From assembly GCA_026929865.2 (NCBI GenBank), contig CM049414.1, positions 930,001 through 994,000 on the forward strand: a stretch of DNA of 64,000 nucleotides, written 5' to 3'. The translations under genes were made by a program, and so were the position numbers. Within the stretch, counting starts at the first letter, position 1, and each line of letters begins with the position of its first letter. This document shows, piece by piece, positions 59,366-64,000 of the stretch. This DNA comes from Hyperoplus lanceolatus (lineage: Eukaryota; Chordata; Actinopteri; Uranoscopiformes; Ammodytidae). The notes below the pieces were generated by a model that worked only from the letters and a program-made list of their open reading frames with translations, was not told where the DNA came from and did not search any database.

Positions 59366-60420
59366 GTGCGTGTGCGCGCCAGGTCCTCACTAATTCACAG
59401 GGCTGTTTGAGAGCTGGAGGTGTAGTCAGGGATTCTGGAGAACGCTTTTTGTAAAATCCCTTTATCAGTATATATCTCCTCGCGATCCGCTACTTGTCCG
59501 TACTGTGTCCACTGGAATAAAATCCAGTGTTGATACACAGCCTAGGCTCTGTAGATGGGCCCTTTGCTAGCTTCAATGGACCCTCTTTGTTGTCATACAC
59601 ATGGAGCTTTATTTGTTCATAGATGTATGTGTGTGCATCTAATATAAACTGACATGTCATCCTGAAGGTTGATCAGCACAGACGCAGCTGCCAGAGGCAT
59701 CGACATCAGCGGGGTCAAATGTGTTGTGAATTATGATACACCACAGTACATCAGGACTTACATTCACAGGTGAGCTGGCCACCAAAATACTGCTTTTTAC
59801 TGTTGTCAGACACGTTTACAGATGGTGTAACTATATACTTTAGATGTAGATCCATCATATAGTGTTATCAATGAGACACTTATATATTTTCAGGATTGGA
59901 CGAACAGCGAGGGCAGGGAAAGCGGGGTTGGCCTTCACCTTTCTGCTAGGAGTGCAGGTAAAATAATTATAACACATGCACAAAATGAAATAAAGGGGAG
60001 AGGGGCCGACTAGACATATCGTATAAACAGTCGGTATGAAATAAAGCTTTTTGTTTTTTCCTCTCAGGAGAAGAACTTCCTTCAGATGGTGGCGGAGGCA
60101 GGAAGCCCCGGGATGCAAAAGCAAATAGTCAAACCAGAGAACCTGAAGGGTATGGAAGCCCGGTATGAACAAACACTGCAGGAGCTGGCTAACGTTATCA
60201 AGGTACTATCCTCAAAAACAGACATTAAATAGGCTTAAAATCCCCCAGTATAAAAGGTTTCTGTGCATACCTACTTTAGAATTACACTATTTATGACTGA
60301 CTCTTTTTGTAATAACTCACTTTTGTACTACTTTAGCAGTTGTTACTATGTTTTACCTCAATGGCAAATAACACCTTTTTATCCTTGTGTTTCTGTTTAC
60401 AGGACGAGAAAGCCAAATAA
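24393..60420 (+). CDS. ddx51: ddx51, ATP-dependent DEAD-box RNA helicase, complete in 16 coding exons
   Basis: DDX51 (yeast Dbp6 relative) is a nucleolar helicase needed for 60S subunit assembly and 3' processing of 28S rRNA precursor. Coding exons: 24393-24415, 25171-25508, 29181-29353, 33711-33861, 36559-36704, 36809-36880, 38177-38283, 51493-51601, 51722-51867, 52306-52486, 58978-59093, 59169-59285, 59668-59769, 59894-59957, 60068-60202, 60403-60420. They sum to 1998 nt (665 residues plus stop), close to the length I recall for human DDX51. Residues 9-120 are a Lys/Glu-rich basic N-terminus. Motif I APTGSGKT is at 261-268, PTKEL at 294-298, TPGR at 351-354, DEAD at 376-379, SAT at 436-438, ARGID at 568-572 and HRIGRTAR at 593-600. 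All splice phases agree and no stop or frameshift was found. The introns are bloated by transposons; the largest (38284-51492) is about 13 kb. Confidence 0.95.
24420..25170. other. ddx51 intron 1
   Basis: No gene seen. A terminus GTTCGGAAAGCCATACTA at 24583-24600 matches the end of the element at 53507-54702; its partner end is missing. Confidence 0.5.
25171..25508 (+). CDS. ddx51: ddx51 exon 2, basic N-terminal region
   Basis: 338 nt, acceptor CTCCCAG/G, donor TCAG/GTACTT. Encodes residues 8-121, a low-complexity Lys/Gln/Glu-rich stretch with repeated KKKKRK-type clusters, probably for nuclear and nucleolar targeting. The open frame upstream at 25157 begins within the intron and is not the start. 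Confidence 0.9.
25627..26245. mobile_element. piggyBac-type MITE, family B, copy 1
   Basis: TTAA at 25623-25626 and 26246-26249. Termini CCCATTGATGAC / GTCATCAATGGG begin with the CCC...GGG expected of piggyBac. 619 bp, non-coding. A shorter version of 43977-44878. Confidence 0.88.
26655..28158. mobile_element. TA-flanked element, TIR GGGGAGAGTGGCCTAAGTTG, possibly pogo-like
   Basis: GGGGAGAGTGGCCTAAGTTG at 26655 and its complement ending at 28158 are flanked by TA on both sides. A minus-strand fragment at 27259-27047 has an acidic Ser/Asp-rich tail ([25 protein letters not shown]). It resembles C-termini of CENP-B/pogo-type transposases; this is a weak match. A SINE is nested at 27352-27640. 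Confidence 0.65.
27352..27640 (+). mobile_element. tRNA-derived SINE
   Basis: Head with B box AGGTTCGATCCCCCG, middle CCTTGGGCAAGACATTGAAC, tail TGTAAAGCGCTTTGAGTCTG and AAGCGCTATATAAGTGGAGT, then CCATTTA repeats. Same family as 13970-14250. Confidence 0.8.
28435..29063. mobile_element. Non-autonomous DNA transposon, TIR AAGGCCAGGACACACC
   Basis: AAGGCCAGGACACACCAGTC at the left and GGTGTGTCCTGGCCTT at the right bound about 630 bp. GC-rich interior without coding. Lies directly upstream of ddx51 exon 3. Confidence 0.75.
29181..29353 (+). CDS. ddx51: ddx51 exon 3
   Basis: 173 nt, acceptor GTTTCAG/AA, donor CAGAAG/GTACTG. Encodes residues 121-178, an acidic linker ending [15 protein letters not shown], which matches the family segment just before the helicase core. 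Confidence 0.9.
29354..29846. other. ddx51 intron 3, left part
   Basis: No gene. Contains ATCGCCACCTAGTGG near 29453 and a GGGTTCCCTGCCCAGCAGAG...CTAATAAAAACTAG segment to about 29705 that looks like a repeat end; family not identified. Confidence 0.35.
29855..33667. mobile_element. 3.8-kb hAT element, TSD GTGTGTAT, filling ddx51 intron 3
   Basis: TAGTGTTGTTTTTG at 29855 and CAAAAACAACACTA to 33667, with GTGTGTAT at 29847-29854 and 33668-33675. The duplication lies in (GT)-rich sequence, so it is slightly less telling. Near 31780-32000 there are many GACTAAGACTA and ACTAAAA words. It encloses another hAT (32022-33643). No intact transposase. Confidence 0.75.
32022..33643. mobile_element. Nested hAT-type element, TIR CAGTGGTTGACACTAA
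   Basis: CAGTGGTTGACACTAA at 32022 against TTAGTGTCTGTCAACCCCTG ending at 33643. Both inner zones carry GGGCAAGTG / TTGCCC words. AACAG flanks both sides. Non-coding. Confidence 0.65.
33711..33861 (+). CDS. ddx51: ddx51 exon 4, Q-motif region
   Basis: 151 nt, acceptor GTGACAG/G, donor CCAG/GTAAGG. Encodes [15 protein letters not shown] and the segment ending GIQQLFP. This covers the upstream aromatic and Q-motif part of the DEAD-box core (residues 179-229). Its acceptor lies only about 44 bp from the end of a 3.8-kb hAT element. Confidence 0.92.
33862..34310. other. ddx51 intron 4, left part
   Basis: AT-rich, including a mixed A-run at 34258-34282. No gene or known repeat recognised. Confidence 0.4.
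34315..36487. mobile_element. TTAA-flanked element in ddx51 intron 4
   Basis: TTAA at 34311-34314 and 36488-36491. Ends AGGTATAGTGTGTA and TACACACTGCACCTT form an imperfect TIR. The interior includes AAAATGGCGGCCTCCATGG near 36310 and a nested element at 35242-36191. Piggybac-type origin is inferred from TTAA only. Confidence 0.6.
35242..36191. mobile_element. TA-flanked element, TIR GGGGAGAACGGGGTAA
   Basis: TA/GGGGAGAACGGGGTAA at 35240-35257, complement TTACCCCGTTCTCC ending before TA at 36192. Contains GTTGTCACA / TGTGACAACCAACCCC words in both orientations. The fragment beside cenpe exon 4 is a relative. Confidence 0.7.
36559..36704 (+). CDS. ddx51: ddx51 exon 5, Walker A
   Basis: 146 nt, acceptor CTTCCAG/TA, donor ATACAG/GTGAGC. 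Residues 229-277 with [25 protein letters not shown] and motif I APTGSGKT (261-268). It starts about 70 bp from the TTAA end of a transposon. Confidence 0.94.
36809..36880 (+). CDS. ddx51: ddx51 exon 6, motif Ia
   Basis: 72 nt, acceptor TATTAG/G, donor CAGCAG/GTCAGA. Residues 278-301, [16 protein letters not shown] then PTKELAQQ. Confidence 0.92.
37085..37974. mobile_element. Tc1/mariner-type element, TIR CACTCACCGGCCACTTT
   Basis: CACTCACCGGCCACTTTTTT at 37085 and AAAGTGGCCGGTGAGTG to 37974, with TA on both sides (37083-37084 and 37975-37976). The interior is short (890 bp) and decayed. Confidence 0.8.
38177..38283 (+). CDS. ddx51: ddx51 exon 7
   Basis: 107 nt, acceptor TTTAG/G, donor CACAG/GTGAGC. 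Residues 302-337, [20 protein letters not shown] then [15 protein letters not shown]. It ends in a split Arg codon resumed about 13 kb downstream. Confidence 0.9.
38370..38726 (-). mobile_element. Second copy of the L1/Tx1 3' end, head to tail
   Basis: On minus it repeats the last 45 or so codons of ORF2 ([32 protein letters not shown]) and the T-rich 3' UTR, directly downstream of the long copy. Both 3' tails end at a shared TTTCTTTCAAAGG. Confidence 0.75.
39024..42221 (-). pseudogene. L1/Tx1 ORF2: endonuclease remnant, reverse transcriptase, C-terminal domain
   Basis: An APE-type endonuclease start ([31 protein letters not shown]) is cut off after about 145 codons. The following frame resumes in the linker ([20 protein letters not shown]), so roughly the second half of the endonuclease is deleted. 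RT follows: [68 protein letters not shown] and the active site [10 protein letters not shown]. After a stop and frame change the C-terminal part has a zinc-knuckle-like [19 protein letters not shown] (39420). Confidence 0.85.
42912..43677 (-). pseudogene. L1 ORF1p, one frameshift
   Basis: The N-terminal half has a coiled coil ([38 protein letters not shown]) and [12 protein letters not shown] at the start of the RRM-like fold. The C-terminal half has [35 protein letters not shown] and [16 protein letters not shown]. The two halves are in different frames and meet near 43225-43260, just after DRAHRT. RNA-binding chaperone of L1 elements. The long frame on the plus strand is a shadow. Confidence 0.85.
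43977..44878. mobile_element. piggyBac-type MITE, family B, copy 2 (longer form)
   Basis: TTAA at 43973-43976 and 44879-44882, termini CCCATTGATGAC and GTCATCAATAGG. Same as 25627-26245 but with about 290 bp more in the middle (about 44196-44545), which copy 1 has lost. No transposase frame. Confidence 0.88.
44889..45075. mobile_element. MITE fragment
   Basis: AATGCACTTTTTCATTGG, GGTCCCTGGTGTGTCAAGAG and TTTCTCCATCTTTCTGAAAA parallel the left half of family P. A distant relative, right end missing. Confidence 0.4.
45265..46602. mobile_element. piggyBac-type MITE, family P, copy 2
   Basis: TTAA at 45261-45264 and 46603-46606. Same ends and body as 16692-17122, enlarged by a nested MITE (45275-46104). 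Excision with one TTAA restores CAGCCATTAATGTCTAAAC of the Tc1. Confidence 0.88.
45275..46104. mobile_element. Nested MITE, TIR TGGCGCTTTTCCACCGCA
   Basis: TGGCGCTTTTCCACCGCA at 45275 and TGCGGTGGAAAAGCGCCA to 46104, with ATA on both sides (3-bp duplication, PIF/Harbinger-like). CGACTCGACTCAACTCG words lie inside both ends. Non-coding. Confidence 0.8.
46911..47089. other. Unassigned 180-bp segment
   Basis: Includes two TGGTCGCAACTTTTTT-like words at 46969-46995. Between two Tc1-type elements. Not recognised. Confidence 0.3.
47090..48705. mobile_element. Fold-back Tc1 made of two inverted 3' halves
   Basis: Ends CAGTGCCTTGCAAAAGTATT and CTTTTCCAAGGCACTG. The left arm (to about 47905) on minus and the right arm (from about 47921) on plus encode the same C-terminal part of a Tc1 transposase: [18 protein letters not shown] versus [18 protein letters not shown], each after a [13 protein letters not shown] stretch. 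The N-terminal paired-like DNA-binding part is absent from both. A TA follows on the right; the left TA is not kept. Confidence 0.85.
48836..50403 (+). mobile_element. Complete but dead Tc1-type transposon
   Basis: 1568 bp between TA sites (48834-48835 and 50404-50405), TIR CAGTGGAGGAAATAAGTATT. One transposase gene with stops and shifts: [20 protein letters not shown] (49210, helix-turn-helix), [10 protein letters not shown] (49423), [16 protein letters not shown] (first catalytic Asp, about 49630), [14 protein letters not shown] (49750) and [16 protein letters not shown] (49993; the usual catalytic Glu position is damaged). Confidence 0.88.
50838..51125. mobile_element. Tc1/mariner-type end fragment
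   Basis: TACTGTGCAAAAGTTTTAGG followed by GGTGTGAAAAATGCTGTAAA, a known fish Tc1-type end. Only one end present. The rest of 50406-51492 shows no gene. Confidence 0.5.
51493..51601 (+). CDS. ddx51: ddx51 exon 8, motif Ib
   Basis: 109 nt, acceptor CTGCAG/A, donor TTCCTC/GTGAGT. Residues 337-373, [20 protein letters not shown] then HINKNSG and LRFL. The acceptor one AG downstream would break phase, so 51493 is chosen. Confidence 0.9.
51722..51867 (+). CDS. ddx51: ddx51 exon 9, DEAD motif
   Basis: 146 nt, acceptor ATCCCAG/ATT, donor GCCAG/GTGAGT. Residues 374-422 start [20 protein letters not shown]; the DEAD catalytic motif is intact. Confidence 0.93.
52306..52486 (+). CDS. ddx51: ddx51 exon 10, SAT motif
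   Basis: 181 nt, donor CTCACG/GTAAGA. The acceptor is GCTGTCAG at 52305, not the CTCAG at 52321. Only the upstream one keeps the frame, giving SLSPPQ before [23 protein letters not shown] is at residues 436-438. Confidence 0.88.
52653..52722. repeat. 70-bp near-perfect palindrome
   Basis: Two 35-bp arms meeting at 52687/52688 with no loop and one mismatch. The left arm starts GTGTTTTGTGCCTCC and the centre is CCAGGCAGCGCTGCCTGG. It lies in ddx51 intron 10, about 165 bp after exon 10. Confidence 0.95.
52755..53262 (+). mobile_element. LINE fragments (CR1/Rex-like)
   Basis: 52762-52810 encodes [17 protein letters not shown]-like RT sequence. 52960-53140 has a tail resembling the end of such ORFs ([17 protein letters not shown], then a [13 protein letters not shown] frame). 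53215-53255 has CCAAATTGCCCCTCAGGGAT before the terminus. Confidence 0.6.
53415..53506. repeat. Direct repeat unit, copy 1 of 3
   Basis: AACACAAGACTCTC-ACTCTTGCCGAGG and flanks recur at 58242-58345 and 58548-58640 in the same orientation, each followed by GGCGGAAATGATTCT or its remnant. Possibly part of one larger element spread by later insertions. Confidence 0.6.
53507..54702. mobile_element. TIR element GTGTTCGGAAAGCCATACTA
   Basis: GTGTTCGGAAAGCCATACTA at 53507 and TAGTATGGCTTTCCGAACAC to 54702. GTATGTAG/GTATG words near the ends recall the X/Y family at 8939-11071. It contains a 5'-truncated L1 (54109-54529). Confidence 0.75.
54109..54529 (-). mobile_element. 5'-truncated L1 insertion with 17-bp target duplication
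   Basis: TAAACGGCCTGTATCTT at 54092-54108 and again at 54530-54546. The insert begins with a T-run (poly-A on minus). On minus its 5' end encodes [16 protein letters not shown] then [16 protein letters not shown], a typical LINE ORF2 C-terminus. A clean example of target-primed reverse transcription. Confidence 0.85.
55309..56328 (+). pseudogene. DIRS gag-like protein
   Basis: Starts [20 protein letters not shown] followed by C-x-C and a Cys/His finger ending [15 protein letters not shown], the N-terminal zinc-finger signature of DIRS gag. An in-frame TGA breaks it near 55470. It resumes through an acidic stretch ([15 protein letters not shown], about 55775) and [20 protein letters not shown] (56018). 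Stop at 56326. Structural protein of the retroelement. Confidence 0.75.
56880..57691 (+). pseudogene. DIRS tyrosine recombinase
   Basis: [20 protein letters not shown], then [18 protein letters not shown] and [20 protein letters not shown] (first catalytic Arg region). A frame change near 57165 leads to [53 protein letters not shown] (the H-x-x-R catalytic box) and [20 protein letters not shown], which ends in the Tyr region. Order and motifs are those of DIRS1-group integrases. Confidence 0.82.
57897..58020. repeat. Inverted repeat at the DIRS 3' end
   Basis: AACCCAATAGCGATAGCCTT at 57898 pairs with AAGGCTATCGCAATTGGGTT (57998-58017). The intervening GTTAGTTACGTATTGTAACT is itself palindromic and recurs inverted at 58210-58235. 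Confidence 0.8.
58978..59093 (+). CDS. ddx51: ddx51 exon 11, motif IV
   Basis: 116 nt, acceptor GTTTCAG/GAG, donor CACAG/GTTGG. Residues 483-521, [20 protein letters not shown] then [12 protein letters not shown]. The donor GTTGGA is weaker than its neighbours. Confidence 0.9.
59169..59285 (+). CDS. ddx51: ddx51 exon 12
   Basis: 117 nt, acceptor CTCTCAG/A, donor CAACT/GTGAGT. Residues 521-560, [20 protein letters not shown] then [10 protein letters not shown] of the second RecA fold. The preceding intron is only 75 bp. Confidence 0.92.
59331..59378. repeat. (GT)n microsatellite in ddx51 intron 12
   Basis: Mostly TG dinucleotides with CG/GC interruptions. Source of the VCVCVC-type frames. 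Confidence 0.9.
59668..59769 (+). CDS. ddx51: ddx51 exon 13, motif V
   Basis: 102 nt, acceptor CTGAAG/G, donor CACAG/GTGAGC. Residues 560-594, [20 protein letters not shown] then [13 protein letters not shown]; motif V ARGID is present. Confidence 0.92.
59894..59957 (+). CDS. ddx51: ddx51 exon 14, motif VI
   Basis: 64 nt, acceptor TTTTCAG/G, donor GTGCAG/GTAAAA. Residues 594-615 complete [20 protein letters not shown]. Confidence 0.92.
60068..60202 (+). CDS. ddx51: ddx51 exon 15
   Basis: 135 nt, acceptor CTCTCAG/GAG, donor ATCAAG/GTACTA. Residues 616-660, [20 protein letters not shown] then [13 protein letters not shown]. Confidence 0.9.
60403..60420 (+). CDS. ddx51: ddx51 exon 16, last coding exon with stop
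   Basis: 18 nt after acceptor TTTACAG: DEKAK followed by TAA. A short acidic/basic C-terminus fits the family. Confidence 0.88.
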   Translation, partial: DEKAK

Positions 60421-60477
60421 CGGAGCCACACTGCCATATTTTCATCACAGCTGTTATAAGAGTTCTTCATGTTGTTC

Positions 60478-60483
60478 AATAAA
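60478..60483 (+). promoter_or_regulatory. ddx51 polyadenylation signal
   Basis: AATAAA 58 bp after the ddx51 stop codon, followed by a T/G-rich stretch typical of a downstream element. Confidence 0.7.
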
Positions 60484-60607
60484 AAAAAATAAAAAAGTGT
60501 TTGTGTGTGGTGAAGCTGCTGATTTCAGTCGTATAGCACTAGCTTCCCCTGTGAAAAACCCCCAACACATGAGAAGGATCTGAAATCATTTTGGCGGCCT
60601 ATTTTCA

Positions 60608-60613
60608 TTTATT
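60608..60613 (-). promoter_or_regulatory. smim8 polyadenylation signal (candidate)
   Basis: TTTATT on plus reads AATAAA on minus, about 116 bp past the smim8 stop. It faces the ddx51 signal 125 bp away, so the two 3' ends nearly touch. Confidence 0.55.
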
Positions 60614-60728
60614 CAGCTTACTGTTGTGTGGTAATTGTTACAGTGGTATTTACAGATTGGAGAAAAGCCTAGCAGGTTTACTAAACACACAGTTTAATGA
60701 AAGCATGTAGAGTAGAGTTGGCAGGTTT

Positions 60729-60887
60729 TCAGTCCCATTTGGAAGTCTTCCTCCTCATGTATTTCTCTCCCTGGCTGTCCACAGCCTGGTACAGCACCTG
60801 GTCGTTCTCCTTCATGGCGTGCATGTAGCCCAGGTAGCCCACACACAGAGTGATGCTCACCAGTCCAAACACCATCACTGGTTTGTT
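60729..60887 (-). CDS. smim8: smim8, last coding exon (partial gene)
   Basis: Small integral membrane protein 8 is a conserved short single-pass membrane protein of unknown detailed function. On the minus strand the exon starts after acceptor TTTTCAG at 60888 and runs 52 codons to [23 protein letters not shown], then [18 protein letters not shown], ending [10 protein letters not shown]. This contains the single hydrophobic segment (about residues 5-21 of the exon) and the highly conserved C-terminal tail of SMIM8. The upstream exon(s) are not seen up to 64000, so 60888-64000 is the intron. An ATG in a longer frame at 60920 lies in the intron and is not a start. Confidence 0.85.
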   Translation of the reverse strand, partial: NKPVMVFGLVSITLCVGYLGYMHAMKENDQVLYQAVDSQGEKYMRRKTSKWD

Positions 60888-62182
60888 CTGAAAAAACAAC
60901 AGCAGCACTGTTACAGTCAAGGTCTTGTTTACTCATGGGTAACTATAGACCAAGTGGCACCTACACTGCTACAGTCAACACCAAGATGAAGAGGTTTAAT
61001 CAAGGCAGCTGACGGACAATCTCGCCATCTGCACGTAGAGAGAGCAGCTCTCTCGTTCTGGTGTTTGTCTAATTAAGACCTTCTTCACCGGTGGAAATCT
61101 GAAGGTGTATTGAACTCTGAGATCCTATGTAGTATAACCCTCGTAATGTACTCCCGTCTGACTTACACCCATGGTCCTCTGGGGTCATATTGACCCCAAA
61201 CGGTTTGGTGTTTTTTTAAAGCCTAAAGTATAAATTGTCAATAAATGTTGTGTTACACCTTTACTCTGACTTTAGTCCAACCCATTACCACAAACATTTG
61301 TCTTAGTTTTTGAATTTTAGGCCAACGGACCTTGTTTACATAAAAATATACAATTTTTTAAAATTAAAAAAAAAAAAAAATCCTTAACATGATTTTGACT
61401 ATATGACTCATTAGAGAGTGGCTTGTGTCAAAGGTTAGTGAAAAAACTGTTTTTGAATCACTTAGATTTTTTGAATAGGAGCAAATACAAACACCCATGG
61501 TCCTCTGGGGTCATATTGACCCCGCCCGGTTCGGCTGTTTTTTAAAGCCTATAAAGTATAAATTATCAATTAATTTTGTGTTACACCTTTAGTCTGACTT
61601 GAGTCCAACCCATTACCACAGATATTTCCATTAGTTTTTTAATTTAGGGCCAACAGACCTTGTTTATATAACAGTATGCATTTTTGGATTTAGACGGTCA
61701 AACCAGGCGGGGTCAGTTCTCGCCTGGTTTGACTGTTTCTAAGGCAAAAAGCATAAATAATCACTAACCTCAGTTTTTCAGTTTTATACTCAACTTTATC
61801 CTCACTCTTTACCTGACATAATAAACATTACAACACAACATTACAACACGTAAAACTTTTCAAAAATTAACTTTTTAGAAGTGAGTCATCCTCGATTTGT
61901 CCCTCAGTTGCATGCGAGGCCGGTAGTTATGGAGTGATCTTTGCCGATTCACTTCATTGCATTTTGTTGGACTTGGTTCAAAATGAGCTCACAAGCCTCT
62001 AAGGTAAAGCCTGCTGCCTACTGATCATGCTGCCTGTCTCAGACTAAGGTTTGAAATGGTGCAGAGTCTGCCAGAAACAATCTGTTTATGTGTTTTGTTT
62101 TCTAAACTATTGCTTGACCCCACACATCAAAGGCACAGGTGTTGGGTCTGTCTGTGTGTTTTTTTGGGGGGGAGTGCTCATG

Positions 62183-62263
62183 TGTGCGTGCGTGTGTGTG
62201 TGTGTGCTCATGTACAGGTATGTGCATGTATGGGTGTGTGTGTGTGTAGGTGTGTGTGTGTGG

Positions 62264-62296
<33 letters not shown>

Positions 62297-62364
62297 CGTG
62301 CTTGCGTGTGTGTGTGTGCTGGTGACGTGTGTGTTTGTGTGTGTGTGTGTAGGTGTGTGTGTGG
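62183..62364. repeat. (GT)n-rich tract
   Basis: About 180 bp of TG repeats with scattered A, C and GGG interruptions. Frames on both strands (Cys-Val and Thr-His repeats) are artefacts. Confidence 0.9.
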
Positions 62365-62480
62365 ATGTTGTTAGAAGAAGGGGGGGTATTTCATCTGTTA
62401 GAAGCAGTATAGTGTGCTGCGGGGTCATTTTGACCCCAGAGGACAACAGGTGTTATAAAATTAAATAAAAACCCCATAGT

Positions 62481-63355
62481 TTGATCAAAACACTTCAAAT
62501 GTATATGAATCATCAAAAGCTTCGTATTGAACAACCCCTATCATGTTCAGACCATTTGAAAAATCTTGTCTGTCGTCTGCGACAAAAGATTGGATATTTT
62601 TATAGGAACAAAGCCACCTTCCCGTTGTTCAGTAGGAAAAGGATTATTGAGGCAGTTTTTATGTCTGTCCTTGATTACGGTGATGTGGTTTATAGGCATG
62701 CATCACATTCATGTCTTAAACTCCTAGACTCAGTTTTTCACTCTGCTTTAAGGTTCATCACAGGAGATGCTTATGACACCCCCCCCCTTGTCCCTTAAAA
62801 GAAAAGGTTGGGGGGTCCCCCCTAAAAGGGGGAGGGGTCGCACATTGGCATATTTTTATTTACAAAGCCTTGACCGGGAGGTTCCTCGTTATTTAACAGA
62901 AATGCTGCTTGTTTCAGATGGGCTTTATCAAACCCGCTCCACTGACATACTTATGCTTTATGTCCCACAAGCCCGGTCTGAGCTGGGAAAGACAGCTTTA
63001 GCTTCAGTGCACCTGACTCCTGGAACAACTTACAGCTAAAAATTAAACTAAATACATTCATATCCTTTGGCCAATTTAAACAGACTATCTTGGATCTGCC
63101 AAACTCTACCTGTAACTGTTTTAATTAGGCTATATTGTACTTTATGCCTTTTGGTTGCTGCCACTCTTCCCCACTCTGTAAATGTTTCAATCGTTTTGTT
63201 TTCTCTTCTCTTCACTTGTTGTGTATTTGATGTATTTGCATTGAATGTTTTGTTTGTATTGTTGTTTTGAATTTGTTTTGACTCGACGTCATTGAAAATG
63301 AGGGTCACCCCTCAATTGGTCTCTCGAGGATAAATAAAAGTTAAATGAAAAATGA
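62481..63355 (+). mobile_element. 3' end of a CR1/Rex-like LINE
   Basis: The C-terminal RT region reads LVCRLRQKIGYFYRNKA, RIIEAVFMSVLDYGDVVY and SVFHSALRFITGDAYDTP. After frame changes come LAYFYLQSLDREVPRYLTEM and ARSELGKTA. It ends GGATAAATAAAAGTTAAATG with ATGAA repeats. Confidence 0.75.
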
Positions 63356-63510
63356 AATGAATGAAAAACATATTTTCACGCAAAAAGAAATGTCTTGTGG
63401 GGTCATATTGACCCCAGTAAAATAGGAGGGATAAATGTGCAAACATGTTAGAACATTGGTTCAACCTAGCCTGAGAAAAGGCAGAAAAAGTGTTTTATGG
63501 TCTTACTGTC

Positions 63511-63560
63511 TAACCCTACATTTTCCCATGTGAAATCACACATGAGAAAATGTAGGGTTA
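63511..63560. repeat. Hairpin, 22-bp stem
   Basis: TAACCCTACATTTTCCCATG TG pairs with CACATGAGAAAATGTAGGGT TA across a 6-nt loop (AAATCA); 21 of 22 positions pair. Possibly a tiny MITE or a structured intronic element. Confidence 0.85.
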
Positions 63561-63971
63561 GGATTAACAGGACAGCTGGGCCAAGGGCAGACTGAGGGAA
63601 GAAAAACCTCATTCATTATATTATAATAGCGATTTTATAATGATAGAACGCCGGTTCCATATGGGTGAAGTATTCCTTTAACAAACTAAAGACGTTGGTT
63701 TGGTCGGAGTGGCTGACAAATTGCTGTGAAAGGCTGCATGTGTGAGATGGGCTTCACCAGTTAGATACAGGGGTATCTGGGCTGTGGCTTATCACACAGG
63801 TGAAGGTAGTGTTAAATTAGGTTGGTAATGCTTCTCCTCTTATAACTTCATAAAGGAAGAAAAATCCAACTGGCTTTTTTTTCCAAAGATTTTTGTGAAA
63901 GCTGAATAAAAAGAGAGGGTGGCTTTTTATTATACTTTGGGAGTCTAGACACAGTGACACACTCATAAAAA

Positions 63972-64000
63972 CATGAAAGCATAGTTACTATGCTTTCATG
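63972..64000. repeat. Perfect palindrome cut by the window end
   Basis: CATGAAAGCATAG - TTA - CTATGCTTTCATG. It may continue beyond 64000, so its full length is unknown. Confidence 0.8.

Larger units (their letters stand above)
61135..63433. mobile_element. GGGTCATATTGACCCC repeat element in the smim8 intron
   Basis: GGTCCTCTGGGGTCATATTG appears at 61171 and again at 61500, in a direct duplication of about 330 bp that also repeats GACTT(T/G)AGTCCAACCCATTA. Complementary GGGGTCATTTTGACCCCAGA lies at 62420, and GGGGTCATATTGACCCCAGT at 63399. Outer ends ACCCTCGTAATGTACT and AGTAAAATAGGAGGGATAA are a possible imperfect TIR. It holds a (GT)n tract and a LINE. Confidence 0.5.

Noticed and set aside
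62051-62468. Several overlapping Cys/Val- and Thr/His-rich frames
   Set aside because: They are the (GT)n tract read in different frames, without homology or splice context.

Overview
This is vertebrate nuclear DNA, almost certainly from a teleost fish. It has spliced genes with GT-AG introns and a dense load of fish-type transposable elements: hAT, piggyBac, Tc1/mariner, PIF/Harbinger-like, L1/Tx1, L2, CR1/Rex-like and I-type LINEs, a DIRS element and tRNA-derived SINEs. The species cannot be named from the window alone.

Three host genes are supported. (1) The first four coding exons of cenpe (mitotic kinesin CENP-E) lie on the minus strand at 8371-4399; the gene runs off the left edge. (2) A complete ddx51 gene (DEAD-box RNA helicase, 60S ribosome biogenesis) lies on the plus strand, with 16 coding exons between 24393 and 60420. 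The exon phases join without a gap into a 665-residue protein carrying all helicase motifs. (3) The last coding exon of smim8 (small single-pass membrane protein) lies on the minus strand at 60887-60729; its upstream exons lie beyond the right edge. cenpe and ddx51 are head to head, about 16 kb apart. ddx51 and smim8 converge, with polyadenylation signals only about 130 bp apart.

Nearly everything else is nested transposable elements. From 1 to 3.8 kb there is a hAT relic with a BED zinc finger and other TIR elements. From 4.2 to 8.4 kb are the cenpe exons, a broken CR1/Rex-like LINE and MITEs. From 8.9 to 11.1 kb is a four-level nest ending in a palindromic hAT element. From 13.6 to 20.9 kb an I-type LINE with an RNase H domain has been cut into pieces by a SINE, a 1.9-kb hAT, a piggyBac MITE, a (TA)n tract, an L2 and a further MITE. 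From 21.0 to 24.2 kb an element with 46-bp perfect inverted ends carries a 1.6-kb palindromic satellite hAT and ends about 220 bp upstream of the ddx51 start codon. The introns of ddx51 hold piggyBac MITEs, hATs, pogo-like elements, a nearly full-length L1/Tx1 element, a fold-back Tc1, a second Tc1, a 70-bp near-perfect palindrome and an internally deleted DIRS element.

The most unusual signal is a hAT-type family with termini GGTAACACTTTACAATAAGG and perfect 8-bp target duplications (10315-10770 and 21908-23476). The interior of each copy is a tandem array of short hairpin-forming monomers that switches strand once in the middle, so the element is one giant inverted repeat. The two copies share termini but carry unrelated monomers. 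No bacterial-type operons, CRISPR arrays or functional RNA genes were seen.
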